Source of the DNA: Ceratorhiza oryzae-sativae
Lineage: Eukaryota; Basidiomycota; Agaricomycetes; Cantharellales; Ceratobasidiaceae
Length of the DNA: 64,000 nt
Direction of reading: 5' to 3'
Assembly (NCBI GenBank): GCA_030998015.1
Contig: JARWMV010000245.1
Span: forward strand, 434,001-498,000
Under the pieces are notes generated by a model, which was not told where the DNA came from, made no database searches, and was given only the letters and a program-made list of their open reading frames with translations. Shown here piece after piece: positions 22,001-31,071 of this stretch. Positions within the stretch are counted from its first letter, which is position 1. The number at the start of each line of letters is the position of its first letter. Both the position numbers and the translations under genes were made by a program.

Positions 22001-22754
22001 TTGCTCTTGCTCGAGTACGTCTCTAACGGAACGCACGGCCCTCAAGTGGCACAACCTTTTACAGAAGATCAGCACTGCCATCTGTGTGGGTGGTTCGGAC
22101 ACCTCTCGATCCACTGCTTCACCCTCAACTTGGTCGAAAGTATCCTTGAAGAAGCAGGGCACATCGATTTCAACCGAGTAGTAATTATCAAAGTCCGCCC
22201 CCAGAAAGTCGGATGTGCCCAACAAGCCTTCGTCACCAAGCCAGGTGCCCCTGAGTGCAAAATCTGCCGTTGGGCGAACGGAGCCACCTTCCCAGCGCGC
22301 TGTCCCTACTGTCCTAAGAAGGACAAATTCCTTTATTACTACACCATCCCCCGCAACCAGCTATAAGCTGGAGAACCTTGGCCAACAGCTTCTTTGTCAC
22401 CTGCTAAACACTATCGAAAACTTCCAAGACAGGTACCGTTACTACCAGAATAAGTACGAAGAAACCTGTGAAAGACTTCACAAAGCCAAGGCCCGTTGCG
22501 CATACTTAACCAAGCGTTTGCGCGAACACCAGGAGGACTACCTATCCCTCCTCCAAGACCATCTCAGACTAGAAGCAATAGTCCAAGAAACAACTGAACC
22601 CCACAAGTACGCCTTCCCTGTTTTCTCAACACCGTCAGACCTCCCTCACCCCACCTTTCTAAGTGGCACGGGCTCACCAATTCAGGAAGAAGCACCCCTT
22701 CCGGCAGCCCAAATCAATCCTTCCCAAGGAAGCACTCCTTCGGGACCCAATTAA
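22001..22754 (+). CDS. Retroelement leader ORF with zinc knuckle and coiled coil (left)
   Basis: An ORF between the LTR and gag. Its N-terminal part has a CCHC knuckle (CHLCGWFGHLSIHC, spacing C-x2-C-x4-H-x4-C) and a second Cys cluster (CKIC...CPYC). Its C-terminal part is a long charged coiled coil (NTIENFQDRYRYYQNKYEET onward). In this arm the two parts are in different frames because of one extra C near 22,350 (five C; the right arm has four and reads straight through YYYTIPATSYKL). Ends at 22,754, about 210 bp before gag. A further short frame with CPYCCQDTKSWDLDD lies at about 22,768-22,938. Function unknown; probably part of the element's capsid or leader region. Confidence 0.5.
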
Positions 22755-22965
22755 ACTAAAGAGGGTGGAGTGCCCATATTGTTGTCAGGATACCAAAAGC
22801 TGGGACTTGGACGATACTTGGTTGAGGTTTGTGGGAATCGGGAACTTTGAAATCTATAGACTTGTGAGGGGAACGGAAACCCTTTACTATCAAAACAACT
22901 CTCAATTCCCTGTACTTCCTTACCATCTTCGTCGCCTTTAAAAATCTACTCGAGTCCCTCCTGAA

Positions 22966-24085
22966 ATGGCATTGCCAACCCCTGCCCCTGCTTGGGCGAA
23001 TATGTCTGATGAAGATAAGGTCATCTATATGCTTCGATCAATGGACGAACTGCGAGAGCAAACCAATAATCTCCAAAATGATATTGGGGATGTCGAACAC
23101 AATAATAAAACCTACACAGATTCACTCAAGGCCAAACTTACCACGAATCAGACAAAAATAGATGCAGATGTGGCTGGACTAGCCACCAATGTCAACAACC
23201 TAGTGGGAATGTTAGCCATCCTCCAAACTACTATCACGCGCATTGAAGCGCAAATCAACACCTCCATGGGTGGCTCAGGCGCTGCTCCAGTACTAGCTCC
23301 CACTGGTACAGTCCAATCACAACCAACAGCACCTGCTCCCTCTGGAGGGTCGACCACAAAGGTTAAGATGGCCGCCCCTCAAAAATTTGATGGCACAAAG
23401 CGGGAAGACGCCATCTCATTCAGGATTGCATGTGCCCGATATGTCAATACAAACATGAGTGGGCACTCGGCTGACCAAGTGGTCGCCTTCATCACCTCTT
23501 ATCTTGAAGGGTCAGCAGCTGAATGGGTTAACTCATATGAAGAATTTGAAATTCTCAACCCTGGAACTGTGATCCCCTGGCTTCATGATGCCAATTTATT
23601 CTGGCAAGAGTTTACTACCCAATATGGGGATCTGAACTGCACTGAAAATAACCGCGACAAGTGGCGGAAGTTGAAACAATCCAAGACGGTTCAGGACTAC
23701 CTCACCCTATTCAACTTATATTCCACAGGCCTCAACTACAACGATGCCGCCATGCATGATCAATTCTATGATGGTCTGTCATCAGATGTAACAGATAGCA
23801 TGGTGGCCCAAAACTATGATCCCTGCACAAAGACATTTGCCCAGCTCACACAGCGGGCCCTAGAAATTGACTGCCACCTCATTTCCTTTGGTAGCAAGAG
23901 GACATCTCATGGGGGTAATAAGTCCAGCAGCAACAATGCTTCGACTAGCAGGCCCACAAGTAACCCCCAAAGCACTCCCCAAAAGGAGAAATTCAAGAAT
24001 GGGGAACGCATATACAAGATCAAAGATGGCAGGGCTGTAAAAGGTCAAATTGTAGCCATTGGGCCCAATGCAAAGGTAGAGGTGC
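22966..24085 (+). CDS. Ty3-like gag, N-terminal part (left arm, interrupted)
   Basis: Open for about 373 residues. A coiled coil near residues 20-100, a Pro/Gly/Thr linker, and then the retrotransposon gag domain: KFDGTKREDAISFRIACARY, AAEWVNSYEEF and FWQEFTTQYGD, ending in a Ser/Asn-rich region and NAKVEVL. After Leu the frame runs into the 1.42 kb transposon inserted at 24,086 and stops shortly afterwards. Excising the transposon and one GC duplicate joins VEVL to LYAKGFT in frame, the sequence now found in the palindrome spacer. The left arm is open where the right arm carries a 2-bp loss near 27,890. Confidence 0.75.
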
Positions 24086-25507
24086 TGTGCCAGGCTCCTG
24101 CAGCCAGAACTTGCCAGAATTCTGGCTAAAATTCCAGCGAATTCCGGCGTGCCAGTTGCCAGTGCAGGTGCCAGAATAGCCTCAAGGGTGCCGGAGTCCT
24201 AGGCGGAGTCCTGCAGTACTGGCATACCTGCATACCTGCATACCTGAATACTGGCACATTGTCACCTGTACATGACCACCACGGATTGCATATATTAAGC
24301 ACTCATAAAATGCGCAAAATTCAGCGGATCAAATTGTACTTTACTTGATTACAAACGGTTAAGAAATGAGCAGTATCGGCGCAGAATCGTCTAAGAAAAA
24401 TATTCAGGGGGATGCGCAGATGTTCAAGCTCGCTATCCTGAGCTCTAATTGGGGCGATATACATACCAATCGACTCGTCTCACTGAGAGGAATCGAATGC
24501 ACATATTTTCATAATAAACGAACGCTTTTATCGAAAGTTATCAGCAATATAAAGGGGGAAACCCCTGAACAGCGCCACAAGCGCTAGTGAAACCAGCTGT
24601 GCAAACCTCGCTCCCTTGCGCGGAGTCGATGCGCATTATCATAAGGACTCTATATACCAAAAACCAGCCTGATTGAAGGTGTTTTAGCTGGTGAAACTGG
24701 GGGAACAGCGCCCCTGATGCTGAAAACCCCCTGAAATGCACCATGGACACCCACACAGTGCTATTCTGGCTTTCTTAGTATCACAGACAGATTCAGGGAT
24801 GCTTATTGCCCTATCTCAGGTACCTGAAACATCTGGAACAAGCTTATAACATAAATTTCCGACCATGTGCAGTGATTCTGCTGGGTTGACAGTGAGGTTG
24901 CCTGCACACACCCGGTTCATAGTTATCCAGTCAATGTATTTACTAGATATAATGTCAGTAGGGGTTTTTCAAGCTCAGGAGAAAGGCTAGCTGGTCGGAT
25001 AAGCTTCAAACAGCTTTCTTTGTGGTGAAATAGCATGTGTGCATTTCCCAGAATATTTCCTGAGCATCAATTTGGAGCGAACTATGCGTTATCGAATTTT
25101 TTGCGCAGAGCAAATGACATATCTGTGATCTCCTGATTTTTGCGCATTTAATGAGCTACTTTGCGAGAGATTGTGGTGAGGTTTATGGCCCTGGAAATGT
25201 TGGCCACAAAGACCTGAACAAAAGAACTGCGTAAAATTTGCCAGAATGAATTTTGTATGAAACGTGCTCTATATCATTGGAATGCTCTCTCTTCTGCGCA
25301 TCTAATGAGCTATTACACAACTTGATGTGGTGAGTTCTGACCATAGCCAGTTGCAGGAGTCCCGGGATTCTGGCATGCTCCTGCACCTGCCAGAATTCTG
25401 GCACGGACTCCGGCAACTGGCGAGCCAGTGCCAGTGCCAGTGCCAGAATGGCCAAAAAGCGCAGGAGTCCTGCTGCAGGTGCCGGAGTCCTGCAAAATTC
25501 TGGCACA
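24086..25507 (+). mobile_element. 1.42 kb non-autonomous DNA transposon in gag (left arm)
   Basis: The ends are inverted repeats: TGTGCCAG...CTGGCACA. A 2-bp GC flanks both sides (24,084-24,085 and 25,508-25,509), fitting a short target duplication (2-3 bp, ambiguous). Terminal 200 bp zones at both ends are packed with CTGGCA/TGCCAG and GGAGTCCTGCA motifs, including short tandem copies of GCATACCT near 24,222-24,246. The inside is AT-rich and encodes no recognisable transposase. It interrupts gag at a precise point, so it is younger than the retroelement. The superfamily cannot be fixed from this. Confidence 0.65.
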
Positions 25508-25516
25508 GCTTCTCTA

Positions 25517-25773
25517 CTATATCCTCAACCACTGCCTCATATCCTGACATCTTGGCTGAGGGACATTTGGCAGCAATATGGCCCTGTCCTCCACAGTTAT
25601 AGCAGGTGTTTGTTCCCTTCCCCTTTCCTGCGCTATCCAGATCCATTGCGTCTGGATCCTTCGCCTTGGGGACCGCCGGTGGGTGATTGTCCTTCTTTAT
25701 GTCCTTGAAGGATTCTTGTATGTTGGCATTACTGCCATCGTAACAGACGGTTGGAACCGTGAAGCCCTTTGCA
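25517..25773 (-). other. Palindrome spacer: gag zinc-knuckle segment
   Basis: 257 bp of single-copy sequence between the arms. On the minus strand it encodes YAKGFTVPTVCYDG, a Lys/Asp-rich linker (DPDAMDLDSAGKG), the CCHC nucleocapsid knuckle CYNCGGQGHIAAKCPS, and GYEAVVEDIV. It continues the right-arm gag after removal of the inserted transposon. At its far end it abuts TAGAGA, the terminal six bases shared by both arms. Confidence 0.8.
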
Positions 25774-25782
25774 TAGAGAAGC

Positions 25783-27203
25783 TGTGCCAGAATTTTGCAG
25801 GACTCCGGCACCTGCAGCAGGACTCCTGCGCTTTTTGGCCATTCTGGCACTGGCACTGGCACTGGCTCGCCAGTTGCCGGAGTCCGTGCCAGAATTCTGG
25901 CAGGTGCAGGAGCATGCCAGAATCCCGGGACTCCTGCAACTGGCTATGGTCAGAACTCACCACATCAAGTTGTGTAATAGCTCATTAGATGCGCAGAAGA
26001 GAGAGCATTCCAATGATATAGAGCACGTTTCATACAAAATTCATTCTGGCAAATTTTACGCAGTTCTTTTGTTCAGGTCTTTGTGGCCAACATTTCCAGG
26101 GCCATAAACCTCACCACAATCTCTCGCAAAGTAGCTCATTAAATGCGCAAAAATCAGGAGATCACAGATATGTCATTTGCTCCGCGCAAAAAATTCGATA
26201 ACGCATAGTTCGCTCCAAATTGATGCTCAGGAAATATTCTGGGAAATGCGCACATGCTATTTCACCACAAAGAAAGCTGTTTGAAGCTTATCCGACCAGC
26301 TAGCCTTTCTCCTGAGCTTGAAAAACCCCTACTGACATTATATCTAGTAAATACATTGACTGGATAACTATGAACCGGGGTGTGTGCAGGCAACCTCACT
26401 GTCAACCCAGCAGAATCACTGCACATGGTCGGAAATTTATGTTATAAGCTTGTTCCAGATGTTTCAGGTACCTGAGATAGGGCAATAAGCATCCCTGAAT
26501 CTGTCTGTGATACTAAGAAAGCCAGAATAGCACTGTGTGGGTGTCCATGGCGCATTTCAGGGGGTTTTCAGCATCAGGGGCGCTGTTCCCCCAGTTTCAC
26601 CAGCTAAAACACCTTCAATCAGGCTGGTTTTTGGTATATAGAGTCCTTATGATAATGCGCATCGACTCCGCGCAAGGGAGCGAGGTTTGCACGGCTGGTT
26701 TCACTAGCGCTTGTGGCGCTGTTCAGGGGTTTCCCCCTTTATATCGCTGATAACTTTCGATAAAAGCGTTCGTTTATTATGAAAATATGTGCATTCGATT
26801 CCTCTCAGTGAGACGAGTCGATTGGTATGTATATCGCCCCAATTAGAGCTCAGGATAGCGAGCTTGAACATCTGCGCATCCCCCTGAATATTTTTCTTAG
26901 ACGATTCTGCGCCGATACTGCTCATTTCTTAACCGTTTGTAATCAAGTAAAGTACAATTTGATCCGCTGAATTTTGCGCATTTTATGAGTGCTTAATATA
27001 TGCAATCCGTGGTGGTCGTACAGGTGACAATGTGCCAGTATTCAGGTATGCAGGTATGCAGGTATGCCAGTACTGCAGGACTCCGCCTAGGACTCTGGCA
27101 CCCTTGAGGCTATTCTGGCACCTGCACTGGCAACTGGCACGCCGGAATTCGCTGGAATTTTAGCCAGAATTCTGGCAAGTTCTGGCTGCAGGAGCCTGGC
27201 ACA
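25783..27203 (-). mobile_element. 1.42 kb non-autonomous DNA transposon (right arm)
   Basis: Inverted counterpart of 24,086-25,507, with the same TGTGCCAG/CTGGCACA ends and flanking GC. It sits between the right-arm gag (ending at about 27,204) and the spacer gag segment, so here both halves of the interrupted gag flank it on the minus strand. Confidence 0.65.
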
Positions 27204-28315
27204 GCACCTCTACCTTTGCATTGGGCCCAATGGCTACAATTTGACCTTTTACAGCCCTGCCATCTTTGATCTTGTATATGCGTTCCCCATTCTTGAATTT
27301 CTCCTTTTGGGGAGTGCTTTGGGGGTTACTTGTGGGCCTGCTAGTCGAAGCATTGTTGCTGCTGGACTTATTACCCCCATGAGATGTCCTCTTGCTACCA
27401 AAGGAAATGAGGTGGCAGTCAATTTCTAGGGCCCGCTGTGTGAGCTGGGCAAATGTCTTTGTGCAGGGATCATAGTTTTGGGCCACCATGCTATCTGTTA
27501 CATCTGATGACAGACCATCATAGAATTGATCATGCATGGCGGCATCGTTGTAGTTGAGGCCTGTGGAATATAAGTTGAATAGGGTGAGGTAGTCCTGAAC
27601 CGTCTTGGATTGTTTCAACTTCCGCCACTTGTCGCGGTTATTTTCAGTGCAGTTCAGATCCCCATATTGGGTAGTAAACTCTTGCCAGAATAAATTGGCA
27701 TCATGAAGCCAGGGGATCACAGTTCCAGGGTTGAGAATTTCAAATTCTTCATATGAGTTAACCCATTCAGCTGCTGACCCTTCAAGATAAGAGGTGATGA
27801 AGGCGACCACTTGGTCAGCCGAGTGCCCACTCATGTTTGTATTGACATATCGGGCACATGCAATTCTGAATGAGATGGCGTCTTCCCTTTGTGCCATCAA
27901 ATTTTTGAGGGGCGGCCATCTTAACCTTTGTGGTCGACCCTCCAGAGGGAGCAGGTGCTGTTGGTTGTGGTTGGACTGTACCAGTGGGAGCTAGTACTTG
28001 AGCAGCGCCTGAGCCGCCCATGTTGATCTGCGCTTCAATGCGCGTGATAGTAGTTTGGAGAATGGCTAACATTCCCACTAGGTTATTGACATTGGTGGCT
28101 AGTCCAGCCACATCCGCATCTATTTTTGTCTGATTCGTGGTAAGTTTGGCCTCGAGTGAATCTGTGTAGGTTTTATTATTGTGTTCGACGTCCCCAATAT
28201 CATTTTGGAGATTATTGGTTTGCTCTCGCAGTTCGTCCATTGATCGAAGCATATAGATGACCTTATCTTCATCAGACATATTCGCCCAAGCAGGGGCAGG
28301 GGTTGGCAATGCCAT
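27204..28315 (-). pseudogene. Ty3-like gag, N-terminal part (right arm, frameshifted)
   Basis: Same gag as in the left arm, starting at 28,315. Compared with the left arm it lacks two bases in the AAAG(CG)GGAAG stretch near 27,890, which ends the first frame after FDGTKG. It also lacks six bases at QIN(TS)MGG, an in-frame loss. Downstream of the shift the frame continues openly to KVEVLC, then enters the inserted transposon. Confidence 0.7.
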
Positions 28316-28520
28316 TTCAGAAGGGACTTGAGTGGATTTGTTTAAAGGCGACGAAGTCGGTAAGGAAGTACAGGGAATTGAGAGTTGTTTTGATAATACA
28401 GGATTTCCGTTCCCCTTACAAGTCTATAGATTTCAAAGTTCCCGATTCCCAAACCTCAACCAAGTATCGTCCAAGTCCCAGCTTTTGGTGTCCTGGCAAC
28501 ATATGGGCACTCCACCTTCT

Positions 28521-29240
28521 TTAGTTTAATTTGGTCCCGACGGAGTGCTTCCTTGGGAAGGATTGATTTGGGCTGCTGGAAGGGGTGCTTCTTCCTGAAT
28601 TGGCAAGCCCGTGCCACTTAGAAAGGTGGGGTGAGGAAGGTCTGACGGTGTTGAGAAACGGGAAGGCGTACTTGTGGGGTTCAATTGTTTCTTGGACTAT
28701 TGCTTCTAGTCTGAGATGGTCTTGGAGGAGGGATAGGTAGTCCTCCTGGTGTTCGCGCAAACGCTTGGTTAAGTATGCGCAACGGGCCTTGGCTTCGTGA
28801 AGTTTTTCACAGGTTTCTTCGTACTTATTCTGGTAGTAACGGTACCTGTCTTGGAAGTTTTCGATAGTGTTTAGCAGGTGACGAAGAAGCTGTTGGCCAA
28901 GGTTCTCCAGCTTATAGCTGGTTGCGGGGATGGTGTAGTAATAAAGGAATTTGTCCTTCTTAGGACAATAGGGCAGCGCGCTGGGAAGGTGGCTCCGTTC
29001 CCCAGGCAGATTTTGCACTCAGGGGCACCTGGCTTGGTGACGAAGGCTTGTTGGGCACGTCCGACTTCTGGGGGCGGACTTTGATAATTACTACTCGGTT
29101 GAAATCGATGTGCCCTGCTTCTTCAAGGATACTTTCGACCAGTTGAGGGTGAAGCAGTGGATCGAAGGTGTCCGAACCACCCACACAGATGGCAGCGCTG
29201 ATCTTCTGTAAAAGGTTGTGCCACTTGAGGGCCGTGCGTT
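28521..29240 (-). CDS. Retroelement leader ORF (right arm)
   Basis: Counterpart of 22,001-22,754. Here the knuckle-side and coiled-coil parts are joined in one frame at YYYTIPATSYKLENLG, showing what the undamaged ORF looks like. Upstream, an extra disruption between the LVESILEEAGHIDFN segment and the Cys cluster is visible near 29,000, so this copy is not fully open either. It ends with PLPTGSTPSG-like Pro/Ser residues at 28,521. Confidence 0.45.
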
Positions 29241-29569
29241 CCGTCAGAGACGTACTCGAGCAAGAGCAAGATAAAAAGGAAAAATAGACCCTTTCCCGAG
29301 TCTATTGGAATAGGAAGGTGACCTCCGTTGCTCAGCTACTTAAGGGCAATGAGCGACCCCACCTCTTGTTGACAAAGAGATTAGAGAACCGAAGCTTGTT
29401 ACACGTGTGAGGGACCTGGCTATGCAAGGTTTCACAGAGGCGCGTATAGGGCAACGATATCTCATGGCTGTGGATAGGTGGAGTGGGATTGGGGAAGGCA
29501 ACGGGAGTTATCTCGAGACGACGCCAACAGCGTTCCAAACGTATCCCAGACGACACTGAGACTTACGAT

Positions 29570-29962
29570 TGTCAAGAACTTGACCTGATGTCGACGACAA
29601 CAAGTCAGGCGACAAGGAAAATAGTAAGAGAATAAAAGAACTTGTATTCGACAAGGTCAAGTTCTTGAGGAGTCCTCTGCGAACTTGACCTGGTTTATAT
29701 ACATAGTATGAGCCACATCATAACAAACAAGTCTGTACAGTGAGTCACGACAGATAAGAGATAGAAGCAGTAGAAGCGACTGCGGAACTGCGGAATTTCA
29801 CATCAGAGTTGAAATACATCTCGGTTACCAGTCCGGAACATTCCCTGAGTCACATGACACAGATATACCATAAAAGGCAAGTATGTTTTGAAGATGATCT
29901 CATAAAATGTAGTTAATCAAGAAAATATTGTAGAGTGGATGTATGTGTGTCAGTTCGTGACA
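29570..29962 (-). repeat. LTR of the Ty3-like element (right arm)
   Basis: 393 bp, inverted counterpart of 21,302-21,696, with the same TG...CA ends and TATATAAACC box. It faces the opposite direction, so the two LTRs diverge in outward position but both transcribe toward the apex. Confidence 0.65.
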
Positions 29963-29964
29963 CA

Positions 29965-30600
29965 CTTGCTGTACCATGATGAACCAACCAGATGTCCTTG
30001 TGCAAAAGTCAATCCTTCAGATGTGAGCTGCAGCTGAAGGGTTTTTGGTTATGTACCTGCCAAAGTATCACTGCAAACTCAACCCAATCAAACAGTGCTG
30101 GGGCACTGCAAAGCATGTGTATCAAGACTTGCCCTCATCAAGCTCAGAGGCTGATCTCAGGCAAAATATGCTTAGGGCACTGGATTCAGTAAGTTTGGAG
30201 TTGATCTGAAGGTATGTATTATTACACTCTACTTAATTCATATCTAAATGTGTTCAAGATTTGCTGCTTGCTCTCAGCAGTTTGTTCACACATATGGTTA
30301 CAGTCTCTCAGGCAGCAAAGAAATACTGTGGCCACAGGATCATACCAGATGTGTTATTGGAGGATCTGGACAACTTGTACTGAGTATGTCTCTTCCCTTC
30401 CCTGTAGAGCTGCTCCAGTCACACCAGGCATGCCTCATTCCAGTTAAGGACCCTGGGTACCTGCAGCTGGTTGGTCCTGCTGCTGGCTGTCAAGCAGCTG
30501 TCACCCCCCTTGGCTGTATTTTGGAAACTCACCTCTGCATGTGCTAGATAGAGCAAATATTGTATAGTAATGCAATTCTGTTATAAATTATCTACAAAAT
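29965..30600 (+). pseudogene. DDE transposase 3' fragment (right arm)
   Basis: Counterpart of 20,691-21,299 on the plus strand, with the same MYLPKYHCKLNP motif (about 30,050-30,090) and the same truncated extent. Small differences from the left copy are scattered through it. No intact transposase in the window. Confidence 0.6.
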
Positions 30601-31071
30601 GTTGTGCACCATGTGTGTATATTCAATGCTGTTCGGGAGTTACATGTGTTTTTCTCCCCAAATCGGCCACAACAAAACCCTTGATTCCCACCCTGGCTGG
30701 CGTTGGATGACTTTGCTTGTTGTCTACTTTATCACGACGACCCCTTTTCATGAAGCGGCGGAAACAAAATCCAAGCCGCCACGTTTGCGGGCAGACGGCT
30801 TCTACTGTACGCGCATATACCCTCGCCCGATCTGTCTCCGGGCGAGCTCAGTTTCAGCTCCGCTCCCAGCGGTTCTGCACATCACCATCGACGATCGACG
30901 ACCGAACGACGTCGGCCGACCAAGTCCGAAAGGGTCTCGAACAGTCCGAGGCCAATTAGATCTCGGCCATTCGCATAAATATCCCGACTCCACACCACCA
31001 CCACCAGCATTTACCCTACCAAAAAGTCTCGGCGACTGTCGATTGAAAAGTAGCGCACCCGCGACGTGACT

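Larger units (their letters stand above)
15936..25516 (+). repeat. Left arm of a 19.4 kb palindrome
   Basis: 9,581 bp that recur in inverted orientation at 25,774-35,326. Paired positions add up to about 51,260 at the outer end and 51,290 at the apex, so the arms differ by about 28 bp in length. Paired landmarks: MFS stop 16,428/34,832; LEU1 start 20,191/31,072; LTR 21,302/29,962; gag start 22,966/28,315; transposon end 25,507/25,783. The arms are not identical: scattered substitutions and 1-6 bp indels are visible in every kilobase I compared. Confidence 0.95.

Noticed and set aside
24220..24260. CRISPR-like array from the GCATACCT repeats
   Set aside because: Three or four 8-10 bp tandem units without spacers, in a eukaryotic genome; ordinary tandem repeat inside a transposon end.
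25302..25862. 186-codon minus-strand ORF spanning the apex
   Set aside because: It is a chance fusion of transposon end, gag spacer and inverted transposon end; only the spacer part is gag.
25302..25988. Mirror ORFs with QCQCQCQ and similar simple repeats at the apex
   Set aside because: They come from translating the TGCCAG/CTGGCA subterminal repeats, not from a gene.
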